Positions 36,298 through 45,321 of a DNA stretch of 64,000 nucleotides are shown here, in pieces. Numbering within the stretch: position 1 is the first letter of the stretch; each line of letters begins with the position of its first letter. This DNA comes from an uncultured Bacteroidales bacterium (GTDB lineage Bacteria > Bacteroidota > Bacteroidia > Bacteroidales > UBA932). The notes beneath the pieces are model-generated. The model was given only the letters and a program-made list of their open reading frames with translations, was not told the origin of the DNA and made no database searches. The stretch lies in assembly GCA_934680015.1 (NCBI GenBank), contig CAKUSP010000007.1, positions 1 to 64,000 on the forward strand, given 5' to 3'. A program made the position numbers and the translations under genes.

Positions 36298-36704
36298 GCT
36301 AAAATATTATCTAATATATTAAATACTTCTTCTTCAGTTTGATATGGGAAAATATGAAAGGCTGGATTACCAGCTATCATGGCTGATAGTTTAGATTTTT
36401 TACGATTGTATAATATATAAACAGGCTTGTTTAAGTTTTCGGCAAACGCTAATTCGTAACCTACCCCTAGTGATGCTTGTGTGCATTCTGCAATTACTAG
36501 ATCGCATTCTTTCAGCCAATTTATATCTTGAATGTATATATCATGGTCGCTTTGACCTGTTTCTATTATCTCAAGGTCCTCTTTTCCAATATGTTCTGTA
36601 AGAACAATATCTTTTGATTGGATATACTTTATGATATTATGATATAGCGAGGCATCTTGCCTTCCACCTCTTATGGAGCCTGAAAAATATATCTTTTTAT
36701 TCAT
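36294..36704 (-). CDS. DNPH1/RCL-like 2'-deoxynucleoside 5'-phosphate N-hydrolase
   Basis: 136 residues, the size of human RCL (DNPH1) and bacterial nucleoside deoxyribosyltransferase relatives. The phosphate/sugar-binding N-terminus reads YFSGSIRGGRQD, matching RCL, and the catalytic Glu lies in GVGYELAFAENL. It would cleave the base from deoxynucleoside monophosphates, removing abnormal nucleotides. It has no signal peptide. It is translationally coupled (ATGA) to the following lipoprotein gene and is divergent from cdd, which also serves nucleotide salvage. Confidence 0.82.
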   Translation of the reverse strand: MNKKIYFSGSIRGGRQDASLYHNIIKYIQSKDIVLTEHIGKEDLEIIETGQSDHDIYIQDINWLKECDLVIAECTQASLGVGYELAFAENLNKPVYILYNRKKSKLSAMIAGNPAFHIFPYQTEEEVFNILDNILA

Positions 36705-36866
36705 TGCTAATGTGTTATAAATAACTAAAAAAAATAACCTGCATCATCTTAGTAATTTTTGAGGGGGCTGTATCCTCGAAAATCCACTACAAATCTTTAC
36801 CAACTTATTTTTAACGCTTACTAAAGTAATTTTTATTTATGAATTTTAATCAGTTATCAACTATGT

Positions 36867-36898
36867 TTTGCAAAGGTACCAAAAAATTTATATCTTTG
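36867..36898 (+). promoter_or_regulatory. Promoter of cdd
   Basis: TTTG (36867-36870), 20-base spacer, TATCTTTG (36891-36898), a full Bacteroidota -33/-7 promoter. The ATG at 36920 lies 21 bases beyond. The rest of the 215-base divergent gap shows nothing else. Confidence 0.8.
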
Positions 36899-36919
36899 AA
36901 GTCCACTAAATATTAAATA

Positions 36920-37393
36920 ATGACCGAGAAAGAGTACAAAATCTCATTTATAGAGTATAATAGTCTTGACGAATTAAGCGCGGAAGACTCTCATCTTGTA
37001 AAAGAAGCTATCTCTGCTATGGATGGGTCGTTTTCCCCATATTCTCATTTTCAAGTAGGCGCTGCACTTAGACTCGATAGCGGACGTATAGTTAAGGGCG
37101 CTAATCAGGAAAATGCAGCGTTCCCATCTGGTATGTGTGCAGAGAGAAGTGCTATGTTTTCAGCAGCCTCTCAATTCCCTGGAGATTATATTAATTCTAT
37201 AGCGATTGCTGGAGGCTTGAATGGAGAATTGGCCCCAGAACCAGTCTCTCCATGTGGCGCCTGCAGACAGGTAATGGCTCAATATCAAAAAAATGCTGGC
37301 CATCCTATCAGTATTATATGGGTGGGTGCCAATAGAATATGGAAATTCCCTAATGTGGAGTCCATACTGCCGTTTATTTTCGATAACATTTAA
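36920..37393 (+). CDS. cdd: Cytidine deaminase
   Basis: 157 residues. It deaminates cytidine and deoxycytidine to uridine forms. Zinc ligands and catalytic Glu are visible: Cys73-Ala-Glu75 in GMCAERSAMF and Cys112/Cys115 in PCGACRQVM. The SPYSHFQVGAAL N-terminal motif is typical of the tetrameric class. The promoter lies just upstream. It is single-gene by spacing: a truncated barrel remnant follows. Confidence 0.95.
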   Translation: MTEKEYKISFIEYNSLDELSAEDSHLVKEAISAMDGSFSPYSHFQVGAALRLDSGRIVKGANQENAAFPSGMCAERSAMFSAASQFPGDYINSIAIAGGLNGELAPEPVSPCGACRQVMAQYQKNAGHPISIIWVGANRIWKFPNVESILPFIFDNI

Positions 37394-37530
37394 AAATGTT
37401 AGAAACTGCTTTTTTTACTTTGCCATATTGGCAAGGGTGGGCTTGTTATGTGTAGATGGTTGGCCTCACGATATGATTTGCTCCGCTTAAAATCTGTTCA
37501 AATAGTTACACTGTTCCGTTTCGGATATGA

Positions 37531-38220
37531 AGGCGCTTTAAATTTAATACAAGCGCTACTGCAAATTATAGCGCCACAACAAGCTATCAGTCTTGGTCCG
37601 TTCCTATGCATGGTATTGATTCTGAGAATTTTAATTATGAGGCCTTGATGCGGGATTTTTGGGGAGAGAATTCTCGTGGAGAAAAGTTTTATAATGGGGA
37701 AAGTGGATTTCTTCAAAGCCGTACGAACACCTTATCGTATAAAGCATATATGGAATTGGCATATAATACTGATTATTTTGAAGCGTTGGCAGGAGCCTTT
37801 GCGTCTAATAGCATAACCCATTATTCTCTTGATCCCCGTGCAAATAGTGCAAATATGAATACTTGGAACTTCAATGTGGTGTCGTCACTTACTTTTCGTT
37901 CGCAAAGTGGTTGGGAATTTAAAACTAAAGGGACATACTATTTTTATTCTGGATATTCTTCTGGTTATGGGGATCCTAATTTTATATGGAATGCTGCTAT
38001 ATCAAAACAATTCGGCTCTATTATGTTAAGTGCGAGAGTGTCCGATATTCTAAATCAGAAAAAAACTCTCACTCGTGTTACTTCAGCAGAATATGTCCAG
38101 GATACATACCATAATACTTTAGGACGGTATTTTCTTGTGGGCATTACTTTTAACTTCGGGAAGATGAATGCTAAAAATAATGCTCGTGCTCAAAATGCAA
38201 TGTGGGAAATGATGTTTTAA
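37531..38220 (+). pseudogene. C-terminal remnant of an outer-membrane beta-barrel (PF14905-like) receptor
   Basis: The frame reads as barrel sequence from 37531 (RRFKFNTSATANYSATTSYQ) to the terminal LVGITFNFGKMN and a short tail; the first Met is at 37606. A TGA at 37528 lies in the same frame, and no plug or signal peptide precedes it within the 137 bases after cdd. Family members are about 800 residues and only some 230 remain, so this is a decapitated gene. The last 4 bases overlap the convergent cupin gene. Nothing shows that it is still expressed. Confidence 0.75.
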
Positions 38221-39296
38221 AGCTTGTTATACTGCTCATCATCCACTGCTTCCAACCATTCGTTCGGCTCGCTTCCTGGTGTGCTGTTTTCCACTTGGAC
38301 ATGAGTGGCTATATGCTGAAACCACGAGTCTTTCTGTGCTCCATGCCAGTGTTTGACTCCTTCTGGAATGTCGATTACATCGCCTGCTTTTAGTGCAATT
38401 GCAGGTTTCCCCCATTCTTGATACCAGCCTTTCCCTGATACACAGATAAGGATTTGTCGTGCTCCGTGATGTATATGCCAATTATTCCTGCATCCTGGCT
38501 CGAATGTCACTACACTCATCGGTAGTGCGGTCGTTTCTCCATTTCCAATATTTTTCGGAATTAAAGGGGATAAGCAACTATTACCAGTAAAGTACTTGGC
38601 ATAGTGGATGTTAGCTTCTCCCTTTGGCCAATCTCCATTGCAAGCATCAGTGCTGTTGTCTATGCGGCTGAGTCCTTGCTCGCTAAGAAATTGGCAGAGT
38701 TCATCCACAGTTTGTTGCGAATTTCCCATTCTGACAGCACCTGCCTTATGTGATGCCAATTGTGGCTCTACACCTTTCAGAGCTGAAAGAGCGGCTACTG
38801 TAACTATCTCTCTGTCGGCATGTGAAAGAAGTGTACCTGCGAAAATATCTCCGAAAAGGTGTGATTTTAAGTAGTAGTCAATTTGTGGACAGAATTCGTA
38901 ATTAAATGGCCTTCCAGACAACTCTGTCTGGTTTCTTGTTCCTAATTCATACGCTTTCGTAGCATCGTCCCATTCTTTAGGTTGTACCCACTTTTCCCCT
39001 TTAGACCAATTGGCATTAGGGTTACTTTGCAGGACTTTATTTAATTCTGCAAGAGCGTTTAACGACCTAGGGAATCCAGTATATGCATATAATTGTGAAA
39101 ATACTTCTTTTATTTCATTTATGGTGATTTCGTCATCAAGCGCTGATATGAGTGCGCTATTAAGTCTGTCGGTGTCACCTTGCGCTTCGAGCGCAGCGAG
39201 AGTGGCAAGATGCTTTTGCCTCGGAGTGAGTGATTGAGCTGTAACTGTAGTACACATAAGTATAAAACTTAAAAATATGACATTAACTTTTTTCAT
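38217..39296 (-). CDS. Carboxymuconolactone decarboxylase-cupin fusion protein, exported
   Basis: 359 residues with a cleavable signal (MKKVNVIFLSFILMCTTVTA, QSLTP). Residues about 25-105 and 145-210 are carboxymuconolactone decarboxylase-like halves (EIKEVFSQLYAYTGFPRSLNAL; HADREIVTVAALSAL) without the CxxC of AhpD. Residues about 255-345 are a cupin (PGCRNNWHIHHGARQILICVSGKGW, then DIPEGVKHWHGA) with the metal-binding His set. Such fusions are widespread in gut anaerobes and of unproven substrate. The ATG overlaps the stop of the AraC-type gene by 4 bases. Confidence 0.85.
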   Translation of the reverse strand: MKKVNVIFLSFILMCTTVTAQSLTPRQKHLATLAALEAQGDTDRLNSALISALDDEITINEIKEVFSQLYAYTGFPRSLNALAELNKVLQSNPNANWSKGEKWVQPKEWDDATKAYELGTRNQTELSGRPFNYEFCPQIDYYLKSHLFGDIFAGTLLSHADREIVTVAALSALKGVEPQLASHKAGAVRMGNSQQTVDELCQFLSEQGLSRIDNSTDACNGDWPKGEANIHYAKYFTGNSCLSPLIPKNIGNGETTALPMSVVTFEPGCRNNWHIHHGARQILICVSGKGWYQEWGKPAIALKAGDVIDIPEGVKHWHGAQKDSWFQHIATHVQVENSTPGSEPNEWLEAVDDEQYNKL

Positions 39297-40183
39297 GCTG
39301 CCTTTCTGTATTCCGATGGTGTTTTCCCAGTTTGTGATTTGAAAAACCTTACAAAATGTTGTGGATATTCAAAGCCAAGTTTTTGACTGATAAGTAAAAT
39401 GCTGATGTTGTCGTCGTCGAGCAACTGCTTTGCGAATCGAAGAACTCTTTCGTTTATGATGTCTTTAGCCGTGCGCCCAGTCTCGGTTTTAATCAATTCT
39501 CCGAAGTATTTTGGGGAGTAACAGCATTTGTCGGCAAAATATGCGACTGAAGGAAGTCCTTCGTATTCAGCTTTTTCTGATACATATTTATCGAGAAGCT
39601 CTAGGAATTTTTTCGCTGTCTTATGATTAATTTCTTCTCGAGTGATGAATTGTCGATCGTAAAAACGAAGACAGTAATTTAGCAAAAGTTCGATATTGCT
39701 TACTATCAGTTCTTTTGTGTGCTTGTCTATATTATGTCTTAATTCCTGTTGAATCATCGCAAGAACCCCACGGAATACTTCTATCTCTCCTTCACTTAGA
39801 TGCAAGGCTTCATTTGATGTGTAATCGAAAAATTCATATCTACCGATGTTTTTACCAAGTTCTGTTCGACTTAGTAGGTCTGGATGAAAAACTAAAGCCG
39901 TCCACTTCGGATATTTAATTTCTGGATTTGGCGAAACGAGAATTGTCTGGCCTGGAGCAAAACTAGTTACGGTCATCTCGTCGAAATCGTATTTAGTTCG
40001 CCCATAGGAAATATCACATCCTTTGTTTTCCTTAAGGAATAATGCGTAAATCCCGTAATGTATATTGGTCTGTTCGAGGGTGTGTTCTCTGTCGAATCGG
40101 ACAATACTTACTAACGGGTGCAACGTTTCGAATCCGTAGTGCTCGTTAAATTCCTGTACGGTGTTGAAATAAATTTCTTTCAT
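39293..40183 (-). CDS. AraC family transcriptional regulator
   Basis: 296 residues. The N-terminal cupin-like sensing domain (about 10-170) has IYALFLKENKGCDISYG. The C-terminal two HTH motifs are complete (SVAYFADKCCYSPKYFGELIKTETGRTAKDII; ILLISQKLGFEYPQHFVRFFKSQTGKTPSEYR). It is coupled by an ATGA overlap to the CMD-cupin gene, which is its likely target. The 97-base gap upstream to the DXS gene shows no clear promoter. Confidence 0.92.
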   Translation of the reverse strand: MKEIYFNTVQEFNEHYGFETLHPLVSIVRFDREHTLEQTNIHYGIYALFLKENKGCDISYGRTKYDFDEMTVTSFAPGQTILVSPNPEIKYPKWTALVFHPDLLSRTELGKNIGRYEFFDYTSNEALHLSEGEIEVFRGVLAMIQQELRHNIDKHTKELIVSNIELLLNYCLRFYDRQFITREEINHKTAKKFLELLDKYVSEKAEYEGLPSVAYFADKCCYSPKYFGELIKTETGRTAKDIINERVLRFAKQLLDDDNISILLISQKLGFEYPQHFVRFFKSQTGKTPSEYRKAA

Positions 40184-40280
40184 TTTGCCAATTGGTTTCT
40201 AATAAATCTCTTTACTTTAGAAATGAACTTACTGTCGGCGCAAGGGCCTTTAATAATAGTTAATAAATGCAAAATGACTA

Positions 40281-42041
40281 TCACTTAAGCAATTGGAGGA
40301 TGTCTTCGACTATCTGGTCGTCTAAAAGACGATTATCTTTCAACAATTCGCTTACATCGTATCTGTCGTAAAGACCTTTTTTTATTCCACATACGAGCAC
40401 TTTCATCTCTGTAGGCCCATAGTATGTGGCTATCCTTTCGCCGAATCCGCCATCTTTGCTTCCATCCTCAAGTGTGACGACAATAGCGTGATTGTCTTTT
40501 AGGCTATCAAGGCAATCAGTATCGATATCATTAAGGTATCGAGGGTTAATCAGAGAGGCATTTATACCTTTATTTTTAAGTAAACTTGCCACTTTTTCTC
40601 CTTTCTGGTAGAATGAACCTGCTGCTATAATAGCCACTATGTTTCCAAGATGCGCTATTTTGTATTTAGGAGTGATACTATATTGAGTATCAACTTTTTC
40701 TGTCGTGTGGTTTACTCCATTAGTAGGTACTCTCAGCGCGATAGGCTTTTGACCCTGATATATAGCCCAGCGAAGCATAGCGAAATACTCTTCACAAGTA
40801 GTCGGAGCGAGGTAAATAAGTCCAGGGATACTTGTAAGCATCGGAATATCGAATAGGCATATATGTGTTATGTCGTTCATGGAATTTACTCCACCTCCTA
40901 CTACATTGATTACTGCAGGGTTAGAGTTAATGCATAAGTCTTGAGCGATCTGGTCGTATGTCCTCTGAATGAATGTGCTGTAAACTGTCCATACAGGGTG
41001 AAGTCCTCCCTTTGCCATTCCAGAACACATGGCACAGGCTTGCTCTTCTGCAATACCCATATCGATATGCTGCTCTCCAGCTTCTTTTCGCTTGTCAGGA
41101 GTAAACCCTGCAGCTGCAGGTGTTCCTGCGGTCACGGCGATGAGTGTCTTGTCTTGTTTCATTTCTGAAAGCATCCAGTCGGAGAAAAGTTGCTCGTAAT
41201 TCTCTGATGCTGGCATTAAAGGACGACTGCCATCTTCTATATTAAAAGGCATTCCCCAGTGCCAAGCTTCCTTGTTCTCCACGGCAGGGGCGAATCCGTG
41301 TCCTTTTTCTGTGTGAATGTGTACGACTGTAGGCTTTTTCGTGTCCTTAACACTTTTGAATACTTCTATCAGCTTTTCAATATCGTTCCCTTCTTCGAGG
41401 TATTTGTATTCGAATCCCCATGCTTTAAACCAATTATTTTTGCACTCTCCATTGCTTTCCCTTAGCGCCCTAAGGTTCTTATATATGCCTCCGTGGTTTT
41501 CAGCAATGGACATTTCATTATCATTCACAACTATGATTATTCCAGTGCCAAGTTCAGATGCTTCATCAAGACCCTCGAAAGCTTCACCTCCTGAAAGTGA
41601 GCCGTCACCTATTATGGCTATGATGTTTTCGTCTGAACCTTTTATGTCGCGTGCCTTTTGAAGACCTGTAGCGAGGCTGATGGAAGTGGAAGTGTGTCCT
41701 ACTTCGAAATTATCGTACTCTGGACATTCTGCGGGTGATGAATAGCCACTGATAGCATTCATGTCATCAAGGTTTCCCAAAAAGCCAGATGCACGTCCAG
41801 TAAGCACCTTGTGTGGATAGCATTGATGGCTAACATCGAAGACTAATTTGTCTTTCGGAGCATCGAACACATAGTGAAGAGCGACTGTGGCTTCGACAAA
41901 GCCAAGGTTTGGCCCTATATGACCACCATGTTTACTTACTCGATTTAGTACTGCTTTGCGTGTCTCATCGGCCACAATTTTTAGTTCATCTATGCTAAGC
42001 CTTTTTAAATCTGAGGGTGATTGAATTTTTTCGATGTACAT
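40281..42041 (-). CDS. dxs: 1-deoxy-D-xylulose-5-phosphate synthase family protein (short form)
   Basis: 586 residues, about 35-50 shorter than usual DXS. It joins pyruvate and glyceraldehyde-3-phosphate with TPP in isoprenoid and thiamine/pyridoxal synthesis. DXS-type HIGPNLGFVEATVALHYVFD lies at 41-60 with the TPP-binding motif GDGSLSGGEAFEGLDEA...N at 145-173. The transketolase pyrimidine and C-terminal domains follow (GIAEEQACAMCSGMAKGG; GDGGFGERIA-like). The family call is sound; it may be a paralogue of the main Dxs with another acceptor, since parts of the middle are shortened. Confidence 0.8.
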   Translation of the reverse strand: MYIEKIQSPSDLKRLSIDELKIVADETRKAVLNRVSKHGGHIGPNLGFVEATVALHYVFDAPKDKLVFDVSHQCYPHKVLTGRASGFLGNLDDMNAISGYSSPAECPEYDNFEVGHTSTSISLATGLQKARDIKGSDENIIAIIGDGSLSGGEAFEGLDEASELGTGIIIVVNDNEMSIAENHGGIYKNLRALRESNGECKNNWFKAWGFEYKYLEEGNDIEKLIEVFKSVKDTKKPTVVHIHTEKGHGFAPAVENKEAWHWGMPFNIEDGSRPLMPASENYEQLFSDWMLSEMKQDKTLIAVTAGTPAAAGFTPDKRKEAGEQHIDMGIAEEQACAMCSGMAKGGLHPVWTVYSTFIQRTYDQIAQDLCINSNPAVINVVGGGVNSMNDITHICLFDIPMLTSIPGLIYLAPTTCEEYFAMLRWAIYQGQKPIALRVPTNGVNHTTEKVDTQYSITPKYKIAHLGNIVAIIAAGSFYQKGEKVASLLKNKGINASLINPRYLNDIDTDCLDSLKDNHAIVVTLEDGSKDGGFGERIATYYGPTEMKVLVCGIKKGLYDRYDVSELLKDNRLLDDQIVEDILQLLK

Positions 42042-42089
42042 AAACGCTAAATCTTTTTAGTTATTTATCTTATGGTTCTTTTTCAATTG

Positions 42090-42097
42090 CAAATTTA
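42090..42097 (-). promoter_or_regulatory. -7 box TAAATTTG before the DXS gene
   Basis: Exact TAnnTTTG on the minus strand, 48 bases before the ATG; no -33 box at the right spacing. Confidence 0.4.
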
Positions 42098-42160
42098 TAA
42101 TCATCACAGCTAAAAGATTGTACCAATTTTACCGAAAAATGTACCGTTTTTTCGGAAGAC

Positions 42161-45013
42161 TTAAAATCTGTTCAAATAGTCGATAAGGTTATCTTCTCTA
42201 TTTAGGCCAAGTTTTTTTCTGACTCTATATCTATTCATCTCCACACTTCTAACTGTTATGTTAAGAAGTGGTGCTATTTCCTTTGAACTTAGACCCATCT
42301 TTAGATATGCACATAATTTCTTGTCAGTTATACTTAATTCTGGGTGATGTTTGTCTAATTTTTTTAGAAAATCCACATATACCATATCGAAGTTTTTCTC
42401 GAATTTATTCCAATTATTATCAAGACTAATATTTTCGCGAATATTCTGTCGTACTTTGCCTATTATCTTCAGCGATTTATTTCTGTCTTCCACAACGGCA
42501 TCTTCAGCTTTTTGCAATTCCGAGTCGATTTTCCTAAGTATTTCATTCTTGCGGATAAGATTCATGGTTGAGGATGCCAATTCATCTGCTTTTATCTTAA
42601 GTTCTTGACTCATTTGCTGTTGACGTATGGCGTTGTCCTTTGATTTCTGCTTTTCTGCGATACCCTTTTCGATTCTCAATCTAAAAGCATGTATTGTGTA
42701 CGTTATAGTAACAAGTCCTATTAGTATATAACAGAGGTAAGCCCACCATTTTCTATACCATGGAGTCATTATTTTAAAACTTATCTCTGTACTAACCATA
42801 TGTGTGGAGTTGGTTAAACTGGCTCTTACTTGAAAGGTATAGTTTCCGGGAGGAATGTGAGAATATTCTTTAGTTTCGCTTTCTTGAAATTTAGACCAGA
42901 CCTTATCGTAGCCTTTAAGTCGATAGCTAAATAACTCACTTCCATCTATGTCATACATAGGAAGAGAAACCTTGAACTTTAAAGAGTTGTCTTTGAAAGG
43001 AATGATTAATTTAGTTTTTTTTACATGCTCTTTTCTAGACACGAAGATTACAGAGTCTTTCGCGCTTTTTGATATAGATATTTCCTTTATATATAGACTA
43101 TTATTAGAAATAGAATGATTTTCTTTAATTTTATTAGTGTTGATAACAGAAAATCCGTCTTCTGTATTAATCATTAAAAGACCATTGCGTAATTCTCTGA
43201 TGTCTTCAAATCCGGGAATACGTCTTAGACACAATGATTTTAGAGAAAGGCTGTCGTTGATAAACCCCTTTTTCGCTGGTGAATTAGAAAGTAGTATATC
43301 TCTTGATGTTATCTCCGTCTTGTTCGATGACCTATAACATATAGCTTGAATGTTAGAGGAAGAAAAGTATAGATCCGAATTGCTACATTGGAAAATGCTT
43401 ATCCCAGATGGTGTTGCTGAGAATAGAGAATTTAATCCAGTAATAGGGTAGGCCTTATCTGTCTTTCTATCGATGTGGTAAAACCCTTCTGCAGTTTGGA
43501 AAATAAGTTCATTTTCAAACCATAAGGGTACATTTCCCCAATCCTGCGGAAAATTGTTCCCTTTAGAGAAATATTTATTATCACTTACTTCGCCTTTGTC
43601 TAAATCAAGCCTAAGCCTATATAACCCTTTGATCCAGTGGCTGAACCAGATATCGCCATTATTATCTTCTTCAAACACTTTACTGCTTTCCTCGAACCCG
43701 CTTATCCATTTATAAAAAGACCATTTGTCGTCTTGTTTCTTTAAAAGAAATAGTCTGTCATAACTGCATCCTAGCATGTATTCAGCATTTTGTTTAAGGG
43801 GAATTAATTTCCAACTCCCATTCAAAGGAATGAAACTGATATCACGATTTTTGTTAATAATGCCTAAACCTTTATCACAACTACAGAATAACAGCCCATC
43901 GTGCGAGAGTAAAGACCAAATCTGACCTTTTAATTCAGGTATTTCTTCGACCTTTGAGTTTTTCATAATGAAAAGACCTTGATTAGTTCCTAGCCATAAG
44001 TCCCCTTCGTATATTTCGGATGCATAACCAGCACCTATTATATTACTAGATGCTAGTAAACTGTATTCGGCAGAGTTGAGTTGAACCATATCTATGCCCT
44101 TATCAAGTCCTAGCCATAGGTTCCCTTGTTTATCGAAGAAGACATCGAGTATAGTATTGTTTTGTAGCCCAGAAGACATATTAAGGTGAATTAAATCCTG
44201 ACTAGTCTGCTCGTAGATATATACACCATTGTTTATAGTACCATAGGCTGTATGTTTACCATTTGTTCTTGCACAATATATTATGGAATTGTCAAGGTCG
44301 TTCAATATTGGGGAATCTAAATGCGTTAGGATTCCATCTTTATAAGAATATAGTCCGTTTGTCGCGCTAACGAATTCTATGTAATTACCGTTTTCATGTT
44401 TTATTATAGAGCATATTGCCACATTGCTAAGACTTTCAGTACCAGGTACTTTTTCGAACTCCCCACGATCATTAAGTCTAAGAGGACCAATGGAATTGAC
44501 GAATATGTATAGTTGTCCATCTATTACCTCTGAGACAGTGACTTTCGTGTTGAAGTTATATTCCTTAACTTCGGCGTTCTTATAGCGAAATATGCGGTTG
44601 TTCTCTCTGAAATATAGAGCATTGTCTAGTTTATGTATCCTCCATATATCATTTATGTTATTCCCTAGACTATCTAAGAGTGATACATAATGAATAGCAG
44701 AGTTGTCACTAAAATCTAGATAGCCTAACTCGTTGATAGCACCGAAAAAGAGCCTGTCTGTCTCATTGTCATACAGAACTGAGCGGACACTGGTCTTATT
44801 CGTAACAGGAGTAATACCCCATTCTTTGCCATCATATTCTACGATACCGGCATCATTGGCTAGCCATATATTGCCGCATTCACCTTGTGTAATCTGCCAA
44901 TTCTTAATTCCTCCTTTGTATTCCGATTTAAGATAATTGTGTACAAAAGGGTAATATCCATAGGTGACAATACCTGTGAATAAAAGTATGGTGGTGGTAA
45001 TTAGTCTTTTCAT
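42161..45013 (-). CDS. Transmembrane propeller/Y_Y_Y/LuxR-HTH regulator of the glucan locus
   Basis: 950 residues. Signal region, then repeated two-component-regulator propeller blades (about 25-620), a Y_Y_Y domain (about 665-750; IPPGNYTFQVRAS), a transmembrane helix (756-777), a long coiled coil (778-870) and a LuxR/GerE HTH (893-950; LSITDKKLCAYLKMGLSSKEIAPLLNITVRSVEMNRYRVRKKLG). It has the sensor half of hybrid two-component systems but no histidine kinase or receiver: the DNA-binding domain is joined straight to the membrane helix and coiled coil. It is divergent from susC and probably senses the glucan oligosaccharide in the periplasm. Confidence 0.85.
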   Translation of the reverse strand: MKRLITTTILLFTGIVTYGYYPFVHNYLKSEYKGGIKNWQITQGECGNIWLANDAGIVEYDGKEWGITPVTNKTSVRSVLYDNETDRLFFGAINELGYLDFSDNSAIHYVSLLDSLGNNINDIWRIHKLDNALYFRENNRIFRYKNAEVKEYNFNTKVTVSEVIDGQLYIFVNSIGPLRLNDRGEFEKVPGTESLSNVAICSIIKHENGNYIEFVSATNGLYSYKDGILTHLDSPILNDLDNSIIYCARTNGKHTAYGTINNGVYIYEQTSQDLIHLNMSSGLQNNTILDVFFDKQGNLWLGLDKGIDMVQLNSAEYSLLASSNIIGAGYASEIYEGDLWLGTNQGLFIMKNSKVEEIPELKGQIWSLLSHDGLLFCSCDKGLGIINKNRDISFIPLNGSWKLIPLKQNAEYMLGCSYDRLFLLKKQDDKWSFYKWISGFEESSKVFEEDNNGDIWFSHWIKGLYRLRLDLDKGEVSDNKYFSKGNNFPQDWGNVPLWFENELIFQTAEGFYHIDRKTDKAYPITGLNSLFSATPSGISIFQCSNSDLYFSSSNIQAICYRSSNKTEITSRDILLSNSPAKKGFINDSLSLKSLCLRRIPGFEDIRELRNGLLMINTEDGFSVINTNKIKENHSISNNSLYIKEISISKSAKDSVIFVSRKEHVKKTKLIIPFKDNSLKFKVSLPMYDIDGSELFSYRLKGYDKVWSKFQESETKEYSHIPPGNYTFQVRASLTNSTHMVSTEISFKIMTPWYRKWWAYLCYILIGLVTITYTIHAFRLRIEKGIAEKQKSKDNAIRQQQMSQELKIKADELASSTMNLIRKNEILRKIDSELQKAEDAVVEDRNKSLKIIGKVRQNIRENISLDNNWNKFEKNFDMVYVDFLKKLDKHHPELSITDKKLCAYLKMGLSSKEIAPLLNITVRSVEMNRYRVRKKLGLNREDNLIDYLNRF

Positions 45014-45321
45014 TGTGCTATTTTTTGCAAATATAGTAAAACTTCTTTGTTGTAGTGATTTTATAATAATAAAAAAATTTAGTGAATTATTAAAATAAAT
45101 TAATTTGCATAAAATAAATGGATTAGTACATAAATGTTGAGTTGTTGTAGAGGTGACGATTTTTTAATTGTTGAGTTTTTAGTGTACTATTAATATTAAC
45201 TCTACATTCTTTTTTTATAATTTTGTGTTCGAAAAATCGGGCATGTGGACTTTGTGGTTTATTTATCGAAGAAGGCTGACCGTTCGGTATATTTATTAAT
45301 AACAGTGAATCGATAACTGAC
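45014..45321. promoter_or_regulatory. Divergent control region of the glucan locus
   Basis: 308 bases, AT-rich, no gene. The minus-strand -7 box TATATTTG (45029-45036) serves the regulator 15 bases downstream; the plus-strand box TAATTTTG (45218-45225) precedes susC by 96 bases. No -33 box is obvious for either, in keeping with activator-dependent promoters. A T-run before the susC box and several A-tracts are visible; no clear inverted repeat was found. Confidence 0.5.

Noticed and set aside
37396..37455. 19-residue frame after cdd
   Set aside because: Too short, no ribosome site, no resemblance to a peptide family.
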